NCBI GenBank assembly: GCA_015852425.1
Contig: JAAAIG010000961.1
Coordinates: forward strand, 1 to 12,683
Reading direction: 5' to 3'
DNA length: 12,683 nt
Origin: Gryganskiella cystojenkinii
Lineage: Eukaryota > Mortierellomycota > Mortierellomycetes > Mortierellales > Mortierellaceae
The translations under genes and the position numbers were made by a program. Shown here piece after piece: positions 1 through 8,913 of the stretch; position 1 is the stretch's first letter; each line of letters opens with the position of its first letter. The notes beneath the pieces were generated by a model. The model did not search any database, was not told where the DNA came from, and worked only from the letters and a program-made list of their open reading frames with translations.

Positions 1-867
1 GGGGGGGTTATGATCTTGCTGCAGTCCATAGTTTGCCACGCGGGTGTGCCTGTCTCTGTTTGTTTGTTTATGTGATGGGTGGGGAATGATGAGTATCGTG
101 TCGTGGAAGGCTGCTTTGCTAAAAAGATTGCGGAGGCAAAAAATGCATTCAAAGTTCCAAGTCACTTGTTTAAAAATGGATAGGTCTGGACACAAAACCT
201 TGCATCTCACAAAACGAAGGCGCAGCTTTGCCACTAAAAAAAAGAAAAAAGAATGCTGAGGTCGAAGGAAGTGAGAAAAAGTGGTCATCCTTCCATCCAC
301 CCCAACATCAGAGGTGAGCGCCAAGCACCGCCACATTGCGTTCACGAAATTGCAATCAAAATGTTTTCAATTGTGACCCGCGGGACGACGGAAAAAAGAA
401 AAAAAGAAAAAAGTCGTAATAAACGTGAATAACAGAGGCTGAGTCGGCCTGGATCTAGAGGACAGGGTTGTTCCAATCTCTCGAGATCCAAAGCGAAAAG
501 ATGACGATGCTCATTCTTCCTTCGTTCAAACACTTAGGACGGGAAGACAACGCAATTAACTTTATTTTTTTAAAAATGTTTCCGTCGGTTGCACCTCCAC
601 AAGAGCCCTTATTTTGGATGTTTTTCATTCTTCGCCTTGATCACCACTTCAATTTCAAAGCTCCAGACTCGGTCTTCGTTGAGTTTCCCGACTTCGATTC
701 TGAGGATGGTCACCACTGTCAATCTATTTTTCACTTTCAGGTCCACCTTTTTGTTCGATGAGCCGTGGTCACCATGGTCATCGGGTCAACTTTGTTTTTT
801 TCTTGTTTTTTTTTTGATTAGCGCACAGGTGTGGTATATGGCGTTGTGGCACCTCACCTTCATGTCG
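1..867. other. Non-coding upstream region
   Basis: No convincing gene is visible in either strand. The open frames here are short, overlap each other and have no recognisable domain. The stretch contains purine-rich runs (about 235-252 and 390-412) and T-rich runs (about 563-573 and 793-817). A GGTCACCA-like word recurs three times with variation near 637, 706 and 766, which might be regulatory. It most likely holds the distal promoter of the F-box gene that starts at 989. Confidence 0.5.
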
Positions 868-988
868 TATAAAAATCATTGATTCCCCTGTCTCCTTTTT
901 TGCCTCTTTCTTTTCTCTATCTTCATCATCTTTCACTTCTTCCTTATCCTTTCCCTCTTTCTTCCCTCCCTCTCAACTCAGGACAGTA
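868..988 (+). promoter_or_regulatory. Probable core promoter and CT-rich leader of the F-box gene
   Basis: A TATAAAAA box lies at 868-875, about 120 nt before the start codon at 989. It is followed by a nearly pure pyrimidine tract (about 885-975), a common arrangement of fungal promoters and 5' leaders. The leader ends in CAACTCAG just before the ATG. That resembles a 3' splice site, so a 5'UTR intron cannot be excluded. Confidence 0.45.
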
Positions 989-3019
989 ATGATCCCAACT
1001 CTCAAATGGAAACGATCCAATCGTCAGCTCTTCTCTTCTTCGTCTTCCCCTCCCAAGGAGACTCAATCAAAGCCCAAGGGAACGTCTCCTCCAACCTCAT
1101 TCATGGACACATTCTCTTCTCCGATCTCCAGGCGGTTTAACCGAGAAGATCGCAACGCTCTCAAAACCCCAAACAGTCCTACAGCTACCTCGACCTTGGT
1201 GACCTTCTCTTCCTTCAAACCCACGCCGGCCTTGAGAATTCCAGAAATTCTTTTGTCCATTGCGTCATACTTGACTCGATCCACGCTGGCCCGTTGCGCC
1301 TCCGTTTGTCGAGAATGGCATCACACTCTCCAACCCCTGCTCTTCAAAGTCATCCAACCAAATGATTTTGACAGACCAGAATTCATCCGAGCATTTCAGG
1401 ACCACACCCGATTTGCGACCTCGATCGAATGGATCCAAGAACCTCCAGGCAAGATCGCGACCTCGCAGCTCAAAAAGCAAGCCTGGCATCAAATCTTTCG
1501 AAAGAACAAGACTCCCAAAACAACCATGGAACGAACATTTAAACAATTGGAGACGAGTCTCCTGGCAGGCGAAACGCCCTCGTTAGGGCGATTGTCGGTT
1601 CGGATCCAGAACCAGGACCCAAACTTGATCTTGAGATTGCCCGCAAGCACCGTGACGAGTCTTCAGATCAGTACCAGAGGTTACCCCGTGAGGAAACCCA
1701 AGATCTTTATGGAGGATCTTCTTTTGGCATATCCACATCTGGTCCATCTCACACTCGAGGGTCTTTTTACGTTAACTTCGCATCTGGTCGAGGACAGCAG
1801 CTCTCAACCACAACAGCAACCACAATCGTCATCTGCAGCACCAGCAACATTGGCTACGACAACGGACGACCAAACCCAATCTACCGCGACTACAATCAAT
1901 CACGCCCCTGTCACGGCTTCTATGGCGATCACACCAGTAGTTCCATCAATTCCTTCTGCTGGAGGGGTTACAACTGCAACTGGAGCGGCCATCTCATTGC
2001 CCTTTGCCGCAGTTCTCATAAACCCGGACGCACAGCAACAACACGCGTCTGCCTCGACCCCCTCAGTAGAAGACGCTAGCACAAAAACCAGTTGCGACAC
2101 CAACAACACTATCGCGACAACAAAGTCTGTTGCCCCTCCCTCAGCAATCAAGACCCTCAACCTTCGTCTCGTCGACATCTCACAGGACGGCCTGATCAGC
2201 ATTGCACCTCTTTTACCTCGTCTTGAGGGACTTCTGATCGAGGAATTCCTGGTTCCAGACATGATGATCAAGATCTACCGCTGGAACTGGTCTTCGACAT
2301 TTATTCAATCCTTTAGATCCGCATACCCTCATTTACGGTCCCTGAGGTTAGCAATCCCATTTGATACGATTCGAGAGGACACGATTGTCCAGATCCTCAA
2401 GTCTTTCCCGCTCCTGACCACGGTCGGGTTTAGGAATTCATGGTTCAGTAAACGGGCCATGGAGACGTTGGAAGAGTACTGTCCCCTGGTCGAGTCCCTA
2501 GATGTCTCGTTCGGTTGTGCCATGCATCGAGAGTTCAAAGGCGCATTACTACGGTTCCTGCAACGAAACACAAAACTCAAGGAACTCGAGGCCGATGGTG
2601 TGCTTTTCCATCTCGATACGCCGATCGATGATGACGTCCAAAGAACCCCAAGATGGGCTTGTTCGAAACTCGAGAAACTCGTCTGTGGATTCCAAGGCAC
2701 CGGATCCATGATCTTCCAGCACCTGTCCCAGTTCTTAGAGATGAAGAGTCTAACGATCTCTTACCCACCCCTGAGCCTGTCACCGTACGAGTCCACGGTC
2801 GCGTGGATGAGCAAGAACAGCAAGATGGAATACTTTTGGTACTCTCAGTACCGTCATTTGCCATTTGATCGAAAGACGTTTGAATGGATGGTACAACATT
2901 GGCCAAATTTGAAGACGCTCCATGTCGCGGGTGGGATGCCGAAACAAGGGGATGTGGTTCGTCAGTGGTGCAAGGATTCAAACCGACAGAGTCTCTTGGT
3001 CGAGTATGATCGGGTCTGA
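989..3019 (+). CDS. F-box protein with LRR-like C-terminal region
   Basis: Intronless 676-residue protein. Residues about 82-122 form an F-box: LRIPEILLSIASYL, then LARCASVCREWH and LLFKVI, which is the usual pattern of a hydrophobic helix followed by a Val-Cys-(+)-x-Trp element. F-box domains bind Skp1 and recruit substrates to SCF (Cul1) ubiquitin ligases. The rest reads as irregular leucine-rich repeats, for example LVHLTLEGL near 251, IKTLNLRLV near 387, HLRSLRLAI, LVESLDVSF and LKTLHVAGG near the C-terminus. These probably form the substrate-binding surface. The N-terminal 80 residues are Ser/Pro/Lys-rich and likely disordered. A Gln/Ser/Thr/Ala-rich stretch at residues about 269-386 interrupts the repeat region; it stays in frame, so it is probably a translated low-complexity loop rather than an intron. 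The start at 989 is the first ATG after the CT-rich leader. The gene converges on the F-box gene at 3218-5287. The substrate is unknown. Confidence 0.88.
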   Translation: MIPTLKWKRSNRQLFSSSSSPPKETQSKPKGTSPPTSFMDTFSSPISRRFNREDRNALKTPNSPTATSTLVTFSSFKPTPALRIPEILLSIASYLTRSTLARCASVCREWHHTLQPLLFKVIQPNDFDRPEFIRAFQDHTRFATSIEWIQEPPGKIATSQLKKQAWHQIFRKNKTPKTTMERTFKQLETSLLAGETPSLGRLSVRIQNQDPNLILRLPASTVTSLQISTRGYPVRKPKIFMEDLLLAYPHLVHLTLEGLFTLTSHLVEDSSSQPQQQPQSSSAAPATLATTTDDQTQSTATTINHAPVTASMAITPVVPSIPSAGGVTTATGAAISLPFAAVLINPDAQQQHASASTPSVEDASTKTSCDTNNTIATTKSVAPPSAIKTLNLRLVDISQDGLISIAPLLPRLEGLLIEEFLVPDMMIKIYRWNWSSTFIQSFRSAYPHLRSLRLAIPFDTIREDTIVQILKSFPLLTTVGFRNSWFSKRAMETLEEYCPLVESLDVSFGCAMHREFKGALLRFLQRNTKLKELEADGVLFHLDTPIDDDVQRTPRWACSKLEKLVCGFQGTGSMIFQHLSQFLEMKSLTISYPPLSLSPYESTVAWMSKNSKMEYFWYSQYRHLPFDRKTFEWMVQHWPNLKTLHVAGGMPKQGDVVRQWCKDSNRQSLLVEYDRV

Positions 3020-3217
3020 GATATGTTTTCCTAGTCTTCCCAGTCATCAGCGCCTTTGGTTATTACCAGAATAGTCCCGAGCATAAAAATTACATTCCGT
3101 AGATGATAAAGCATAAGGGAGAAGAGAACCATAATTTCGAAACATAATAGCGTAATAACATAATATTATACCCAAGTAAATACATACGACTACACAAGTG
3201 AGCTACATGCGGCATTG
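3020..3217. other. Shared 3' intergenic spacer between convergent F-box genes
   Basis: This AT-rich stretch separates two stop codons that face each other. It must hold both 3'UTRs and both poly(A) sites, so the transcripts may overlap tail to tail. No perfect AATAAA is present on either strand. Variants such as GATAAA and CATAAA occur at about 3082-3113. Confidence 0.6.
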
Positions 3218-5287
3218 TTAAAGAAAATAAGAATCGGGTAACTGAGAAACATGCAGGACCGAGATCCGTCGGTTGCTCTCCGTCTCGAGCCAGTTTCTTG
3301 CCGTACTATCCAGCGGGAATAACTGACCTCGGTACCGAATCTTTCTCAATCTTGGAAACAGATTCAGGACCTGTTGCAACTCGAACTTTTTCAACTGATA
3401 ATGAGGTGCTGGGTCTGGTTGATAGGCTGTTGGCTGGTAATGAGTCACATTGCTGAAGAGGCGCGGTAGTGGCAAGTTTTTCAGGGTTGACAGAGTCAGT
3501 TCTTGAATGGAGGGCATGCACCACCGCCGTGGTTCGTGTGGTGAGATCGTGTGCATGATTGGGTTACCATATTCATCTCCGGCCTCATCCACGTTGACAT
3601 AGTCCTCTTCACCGTCGATGAGTTGCTCCTCCACTTGCTCTTCTTCATGAGCTCGCTTGAGGATTAAACGGAGATCGTAGATCAGAATGCCCAAGGAGAC
3701 AAGGCGTCGCATTTCTAGAAGACGAGAGAAATAAGCATCTGTCGAATCCTTGTCGATGATTCCGTGCAGCTGCTCAAAGGATCGGATGGTCTCGTTACAA
3801 CCCCATGGTTCTGGCATCGTGTCCAGGGTCTCGATCGCTTCTGATGGTATAACCGTCGGTGTTGACGCTGTTGAAGGCGTGTTTGCCATTGCCATTGAGC
3901 CTCCAATAATCAGGGTAGATTGTGGTGGAGGTGCTAGCGGATACCGCTTGGTTTGTGGACAGGACCATGTGAACGAGCTCAGAGATGCACACCGTCGCAT
4001 GAGCTGATGAAATGTTCGCTGATAGCACAAGGATTCGTCCAACGAGATCCTCTCCAGCCCGGCAACGGTCAGGTCCGGGATTTTTTTGAACCAGGGTTCC
4101 ATTCCGGTACAGTTCTTGATCGTGAGGTCTCGCAGGTGACGACGATCCTGACGGAAAAAGTCGTAGAGTGCGGTCTGGACGGTGTAATGCGGGTTGATGC
4201 CCTCGATTTTAAGGATACGGATCTGAGGACAGCCCTCTGTAATAGCGTTTAAGCACTCAGACGTGGCACCGGCATCCATTGCAGAGAAATTGACATGGAG
4301 GTCCTCGATCTGGGGCGATTTCCGGAACAATATTCCCATGGGCGAATGGGCTGCGAACGAGGCTGAGACTTTGATAAGATGAAGCTTTGTCAGTCTTGGG
4401 AACGGCAACGAGGTGATTCGAGGATTGTCTCCCTCCAAGAGTGCGGGGGTATTCCATTTGAGTGGGATACCGATGGTAGGATCCAGAACAAACTTTCGCC
4501 AGGGTTCCTTCGCCTTGACCGCTGGCGATGGTAAGTTTGAGTTGAATTGGTGGGGGTAGAGTTGTTTTCGGATCCAGCGCGTGACAACGTTCTCAACTGG
4601 AGGAGGGTCAAGGGCTCCAGTGTTGGTGTAATGATCACCATTTATTTGGGGTCGTCGAGTGTACCGAGAGGGTTGTCGAAGGACGTTGTTGCCCATACCA
4701 TGAATGTTCAAAGAGACGATCGCGGGACACTCCTGAAGGACATTGAGCAACATGGCGAAATCGCCTTCAGTCTTGCCATTCGGAATAGAGGAAGCGAGCG
4801 TTAATTTCCGGAGCTGGCGTAATCGAGAGATTGCGACCCAATGTTCGATCGAGAACAGATAAGAGACTTTGAAGGTCAGATCTGTGACGAACGGCAAGTT
4901 GCTCATGAGAACATCCATGGCGAACAAAGGCTCTTGACGGGTGAGTCCGAGAGTCAAAGTTTTGACGTTGTGACAGGCACCGGCCATGATGTGCATATCC
5001 TGATCGGTGACACTATAGGACTCGAGAGATCGGACCAAATGACCATATCGTTCGAGATGAGGGATCCCCTTACGGTTGAAGACGAGATGATACCAAAAAT
5101 AAGCTCGAAAGAGGTTGTTCCAGGTTCGAGAAACGAGCATGCAGATCTTGAGGTCTCCCTCGGAGAGGTGACAACCGATGATGTGTAGGAGTTCGGGGAT
5201 CTCGATTGGGTTCATTTTTATCTTTAGACAGGTGGGTGTAAGCGACGAGGGCACGTCGTACGAGGTTGCATTGTGTGAGCTTGTCAT
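3218..5287 (-). CDS. F-box protein with LRR-like repeats and an acidic insert
   Basis: Intronless minus-strand gene of 689 residues from the ATG at 5287. An alternative in-frame ATG at 5215 (residue 25) gives a protein beginning MNPIEIPELL, with the F-box at its very start as in many short-leader fungal F-box proteins. I cannot decide between the two, and 5215 may be the true start. The F-box covers residues about 26-69: IPELLHIIGCHL, then LKICMLVSRTWNNLF, then WYHLVF. LRR-like segments follow: VKTLTLGL near 108, LRKLTLASS near 159, LTKLHLIKV near 299, IRILKIEGI near 356, LRDLTIKNC near 385 and IQELTLSTL near 594. A strongly acidic insert occupies about 547-572. The likely role is an SCF adaptor that recruits an unknown substrate. 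It is convergent with the other F-box gene, with only 198 bp between the stop codons. Confidence 0.86.
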   Translation of the reverse strand: MTSSHNATSYDVPSSLTPTCLKIKMNPIEIPELLHIIGCHLSEGDLKICMLVSRTWNNLFRAYFWYHLVFNRKGIPHLERYGHLVRSLESYSVTDQDMHIMAGACHNVKTLTLGLTRQEPLFAMDVLMSNLPFVTDLTFKVSYLFSIEHWVAISRLRQLRKLTLASSIPNGKTEGDFAMLLNVLQECPAIVSLNIHGMGNNVLRQPSRYTRRPQINGDHYTNTGALDPPPVENVVTRWIRKQLYPHQFNSNLPSPAVKAKEPWRKFVLDPTIGIPLKWNTPALLEGDNPRITSLPFPRLTKLHLIKVSASFAAHSPMGILFRKSPQIEDLHVNFSAMDAGATSECLNAITEGCPQIRILKIEGINPHYTVQTALYDFFRQDRRHLRDLTIKNCTGMEPWFKKIPDLTVAGLERISLDESLCYQRTFHQLMRRCASLSSFTWSCPQTKRYPLAPPPQSTLIIGGSMAMANTPSTASTPTVIPSEAIETLDTMPEPWGCNETIRSFEQLHGIIDKDSTDAYFSRLLEMRRLVSLGILIYDLRLILKRAHEEEQVEEQLIDGEEDYVNVDEAGDEYGNPIMHTISPHEPRRWCMPSIQELTLSTLKNLPLPRLFSNVTHYQPTAYQPDPAPHYQLKKFELQQVLNLFPRLRKIRYRGQLFPLDSTARNWLETESNRRISVLHVSQLPDSYFL

Positions 5288-5694
5288 GATCGAGGAGACC
5301 CAGAGATGTTGTTTTGCTTGTTGTTTTGATTGGTGGCGGAAAGGGAGTCGATATTTGGGTTTGGGTGGGAAAGGTCAAAAGTGGAGAAAGAGCAAAAGAG
5401 GAGAAAATAAAATACTGTTTATGCTCTGGTGGCTGCAGTGGGCTGTGCATGTTTGTGTGTGGCAAAATCAAACGTGGCACGAAACCCAAAAGACAGGCGG
5501 AAAAACTGCTCGTCTCTTTCTCCTATGAAAAAAAAGAAGCATTGACGTGTTTGCATGTCCACCAGAGGATAATTTTTTTCCTTTCGAGGATGGAAGACGC
5601 TCCTGGTGGACGTGATGGCGCGCGGACTGCCACGAGAACCAGAAACCTTTTTTTTTTCGCAATTGGCTTCTTTGACACCAGCGACTCGATTAAT

Positions 5695-5700
5695 CACGTG
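5695..5700. promoter_or_regulatory. CACGTG E-box
   Basis: A perfect palindromic CACGTG lies about 200 nt upstream of the start at 5903. This is the core site of fungal bHLH factors (Cbf1, Pho4 type). A single hexamer arises often by chance, so its function is only suggested by the promoter position and the adjacent repeat. Confidence 0.35.
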
Positions 5701-5722
5701 TGCGATCAAGTGAATCGTCGGT

Positions 5723-5754
5723 GACATCATTACGACATCATTACGACATCAAAC
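5723..5754. repeat. Three-copy 11-bp tandem repeat GACATCATTAC
   Basis: Two exact copies (5723-5733 and 5734-5744) are followed by a third that diverges at its end (5745-5754). The period is close to one helical turn. The repeat sits about 150-180 nt upstream of the histidine-rich gene start and just downstream of the CACGTG box. The first copy begins TGACATCA, one base away from a CRE/ATF-like TGACGTCA. Confidence 0.8.
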
Positions 5755-5902
5755 GAACTTTTTTTTGTAGTCTCGTCTTTTCTTTTGCTCGTCCAGCTTT
5801 CTTGTCCATCTTTCCAACACCCTTCTTTAAACACCCCCCTCCTCCTCTTCCGCCTTTCTTCACTGCCACCAAGACCACTCGTCTTCAAAAGTCATTGCAG
5901 CC

Positions 5903-6217
5903 ATGTCGCACAAGAGTGAACATCAGCATGAATACGGACTCAGAGACAGCACGGTCGCTGCGACGGCTGCCTCGGAAGAACACCAGACCACAGCTTCATC
6001 ATCACAGCATCAAGTACAGAATCCCAAACAACAAGGACATGGTTCAACAGGACAAGCGCACTCTCATGCACACGGTACAACACATGGAACCACACACACG
6101 ACCCATACACCTGCCTCCGTTCACGTTCAGCTTGCCACCGGTCGTGAAGTTAACCTCGAGCACCCTGTCCACCCAGAACACGAGTCCGAGCATGGTCATC
6201 ACCAAAAGAACCACTGA
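5903..6217 (+). CDS. Small histidine-rich hypothetical protein
   Basis: 104-residue ORF beginning MSHKSEHQHEYG. It contains 20 histidines (about 19%), concentrated in clusters such as QAHSHAHGTTHGTTHTTH and the tail HPEHESEHGHH. It is also rich in Gln, Thr, Ser and Glu, has no Cys or Trp, and shows no signal peptide or membrane segment, so it is probably an intrinsically disordered soluble protein. Histidine clusters can bind Zn, Ni or Cu, but no known family is recognised and metal binding is only a guess. Supports for a real gene are a good start context (GCAGCCATGTC), a CT-rich leader directly upstream, and a downstream AATAAA at 6429. A longer frame (5700-6338) overlaps it in another phase; I prefer this one because of the start context and leader. 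Confidence 0.62.
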   Translation: MSHKSEHQHEYGLRDSTVAATAASEEHQTTASSSQHQVQNPKQQGHGSTGQAHSHAHGTTHGTTHTTHTPASVHVQLATGREVNLEHPVHPEHESEHGHHQKNH

Positions 6218-6270
6218 GGGGGATGAACCACCCATTTGTTTGACTCGCTACACACTCGCACATACACACG

Positions 6271-6296
6271 CTCTCTCTCTCTCTCTCTCTCTCTCT
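6271..6296. repeat. (CT)13 microsatellite
   Basis: Thirteen uninterrupted CT dinucleotides lie about 55 nt after the stop codon of the histidine-rich gene, in its probable 3'UTR. An (A)-rich run (about 6359-6373) follows. Confidence 0.95.
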
Positions 6297-6428
6297 GTTT
6301 CTTCTCCTTCCAGAGTACAGCAGTTAGTTGCCCGTTGATCAGTCGTCAAAAATGAAATTAAAAAAAAAAAAAACGAACAGTCACACTGATGGTTCACAAA
6401 GTCCCAAATCATTTTTTGGGTCCAAAAC

Positions 6429-6434
6429 AATAAA
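6429..6434 (+). terminator. AATAAA polyadenylation signal
   Basis: A perfect AATAAA lies 212 nt after the stop of the histidine-rich gene and about 150 nt before the next start. Its position suits 3' end formation of the small gene. The remaining 6435-6585 spacer is too short for much more than the core promoter of the Pus3 gene; I see no TATA box there. Confidence 0.5.
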
Positions 6435-6585
6435 GGCTCCCTCCTTTTGCAATCCATCACTCCACTCGGTCTTTGACAGCAACAGGCATCAGGCATCAGA
6501 GGAACCAGGATCAAGGCTCTTTTAATCACCCAGGATTCGAGATCAAGTTTCGATCCCTCTTTGTTTCTGATCTAAATAAGTGGGC

Positions 6586-8913
6586 ATGCTCCTCTCCATC
6601 TTTCGAAGGATCCCACACGCTCGTCCTCATTTTCAATCGTCCTCCACTACTACTTCAGTATTTGCCACCAACCTCCTTTTTGTTGAGTCACTCTCTCCCT
6701 TGAACCGCGCCCCCTTCTCCACCTCTTCTGTCACCGCTGCTAGTCGGTGCATCGTTCCCAAGAAGCGCCCCGTTCGAGACAATACCCCGTTCCTCAAGAA
6801 CGCCACCTCCAACAACATCAAAAACTTTGTCGAGGACTACAACCCTAGCAGTATGCCCACCAACAAGGATCGCCCCCCACTCATCCCTGGTCGTATCACC
6901 AAGGCCGAACGCAAACGTCGAAACCGTGAAGGAGGATCTTCAGCCGTGATTGGGAGTGGGAGTGGTACTGTCGACAAGTACTCGACCTGGCCCAGAGACG
7001 CGCTGTTGCAACGGATCAGAGAACTGGAGGCTACCAACCCGACCGCCGCTGCAGCTACAGCAATCTCTACCTCAACAACAGGGTCTGCGATCCCTGCTCA
7101 CCTCATGAGTGCATCAACTTCCTCCAGCCCTGTCTCTTTGGAATCCACACCACGTATGGACGACAACACTAGCGATGCCTCAGTCTCACGTCCAGAAACA
7201 CCTTCGGCCGACAGTGCTGGCTGGTCCCCTATCGAGACGCCAAAGAGAAAGGATCGCAGACCCTTTGATTTTTCCAAATACGCCAAACGTCATGTCGCTT
7301 TCAAGGTTGCTTATTTCGGATGGCCCTACGGCGGATTCGCTTCTCAGGGTGTGAACGAGGTCAAGACTGTCGAATCCGAACTCTTTAATGCGCTTATGGC
7401 CGCCAGGATCATCGAAGACCCTTTGCAGTGCAACTATTCTCGATGTGGCAGAACCGATCGTGGAGTCAGCGGCCTCGGACAAGTCATCGCTCTGACTGTC
7501 AGATCTGGACTGCCTAAGAGCTCTCGTCATGTGATCCGATCCGAGGGTGATGGGTTCGTCCCCGAAACCGAGGAGAGCAAAGCTGAGAACGCCAATTTGA
7601 CTCAGGAGGAACTCGAGGCCAAGGAGGGTGTCTACTGGAAACGTGGCATCAAGCGCAACAAGGATGGCAGTGTCTTTGGCGAGCTCGCGTACTTGAATAT
7701 CATCAACCGTCTCTTGCCGCCAGATATCAGAATCGTCGCCTGGGCTCCAGTCAAGGAGGATTTCAACGCTCGATTCCATTGTTCGTGGAGACAGTACAAG
7801 TATTTCTTCCCAAAGGGTATCATCGATATCGATCGCATGCGCACTGCAGCCGTCAAGTTTTTGGGAACACACGATTTCCGCAACTTTTGCAAGTATGATG
7901 CCTCCAAGACGATCGAGAACTATGACCGGACCATCCATGCGATCTCGATCGAGCCTGTCCCTGAGCACGAGTTTTCTGCAAAGCCAAGTCGAGAGTTTTA
8001 CCAGTTGACCCTTCGAGGATCGGCCTTTCTCTGGCATCAGGTCCGGTGCATGATGTCGGTCTTGTTCGCGGTCGGTCAGGGACTGGAGGAACCCGAAATT
8101 GTGGACCAGTTGATGGATCTGGAGCAGTGTCCCGCGAAACCCAACTATGATATGGCCTCGGATCTGCCCTTGGTCTTGCACGATTGTCATTTCGAGAACT
8201 TGGAGTGGCAGTACCAGACAGAGGTGGATCTCGTCAACGATATTACACCGTTGAGATTATACAGGGCGATGGAAGACCAGTGGTCGTGTTATGTCACAAA
8301 GTCGTTGATGTACTCGAGGATGTTGGAGCAGCTGGACCAGGCCATGTTGATCAACTTGCCAGAGAAGGGACAAAATATCACGTTGGGTGATTATGCAACG
8401 CAGAATGCCAAGAACGAGAGCAACATTTCCTTGGGAGGTGACTTGCGCATGTTTATGGGCAAGCGGTATTCATCGGTAAGTGACCGACCTTGAAGAAGGA
8501 TGGAAAACATCCTGTTTGTTTATCATACCCTTTCTTGCTTTTTAGCTAACACTCTTAAACTGTTCCTTTACACGATCTAGTTGATGGAGCGTCAAAAATG
8601 TCTCCCCACCGAGGTCAAAGCTAAGAAGCATGCGGAGAGAAAGCGCCAAAAGTTGGCCCTGGCGGAGAGTGCAGCCAACAGCGAGAACAACAGCGCGGAC
8701 AACAGTGAGGTCGATTCACCCAAGCCCAGTCAAACTGCTCATTTTACCTCGGAACCTTCCGGCCTCTCTCACTCGAGTAGCACTGCGACCCCAGACGTGG
8801 AGGGGACTAAATCTGCCCCTGTTACTGAGAAGACCGCCACCACTGAGGCGTCTGCGTCATTGACTTCAACATTAACAACTCCTGCATCATCATCATCCAC
8901 CGACAAAGCATAG
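6586..8913 (+). CDS. DEG1: tRNA pseudouridine(38/39) synthase Deg1/Pus3
   Basis: Spliced gene, join(6586..8475, 8581..8913), giving 740 residues. It belongs to the TruA-type pseudouridine synthases and most resembles Pus3/Deg1, which isomerises U38 and U39 in the tRNA anticodon arm. The catalytic motif is CGRTDRGVS, with the nucleophile Asp at residue 291 (codon 7456-7458). The family core starts near residue 226 (FDFSKYAKRHVAFKVAYFGW). Further family blocks are FNARFHCSWRQYKYFFP, GTHDFRNFCKYD and LRGSAFLWHQVRCMMSVLF. A WPRDALLQRIRELE helix near 130-148 matches the N-terminal helix typical of Pus3. The leader MLLSIFRRIPHARPHFQSSS is Arg/Ser-rich, without acidic residues, and looks like a mitochondrial presequence. 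A second ATG at 6853 (residue 90) would yield a leaderless form. The C-terminal tail is Lys/Arg- then Ser/Thr-rich and likely disordered. The protein is longer than yeast Deg1 because of the N- and C-terminal extensions. Confidence 0.93.
8476..8580 (+). other. Intron in the Pus3 gene
   Basis: This 105-nt phase 0 intron has a GTAAGT donor, a GCTAAC branch-point-like site at about 8544-8549 and a CTAG acceptor. Splicing joins GKRYSS to LMERQK, which restores the C-terminal Y-x-x-L-M-x-R pattern I recall from Pus3 proteins. Without splicing, the frame stops six codons into the intron (8491-8493). Confidence 0.88.

Larger units (their letters stand above)
5288..5902. promoter_or_regulatory. Divergent promoter region
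   Basis: This 615-bp spacer separates the minus-strand F-box gene from the plus-strand histidine-rich gene, so it should contain both promoters. It holds several T tracts, a CACGTG box (5695-5700), an 11-bp triple repeat (5723-5754), and a CT-rich leader (about 5770-5870) before the start at 5903. Open frames crossing it show no domain and look like chance. Confidence 0.6.

Noticed and set aside
2577..3047. 156-residue minus-strand frame opposite the first F-box gene
   Set aside because: It runs antisense to the conserved LRR-like coding region, has no domain and no promoter context.
5314..5724. 136-residue plus-strand frame in the divergent promoter
   Set aside because: Composition is driven by A/T tracts, no domain is seen, and it runs through the promoter elements.
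5700..6338. 212-residue open frame overlapping the histidine-rich gene
   Set aside because: It starts inside the promoter repeat, reads through the CT leader and the CT microsatellite, and shows only low-complexity residues. The 5903 frame has a far better start context.
6580..6585. GTG start two codons before the Pus3 ATG
   Set aside because: Nuclear fungal genes start at ATG in nearly all cases, and ATG at 6586 is next in the same frame.
7186..8190. 334-residue minus-strand frame opposite Pus3
   Set aside because: It lies wholly opposite the conserved Pus3 core and has no domain of its own; a shadow of codon bias.
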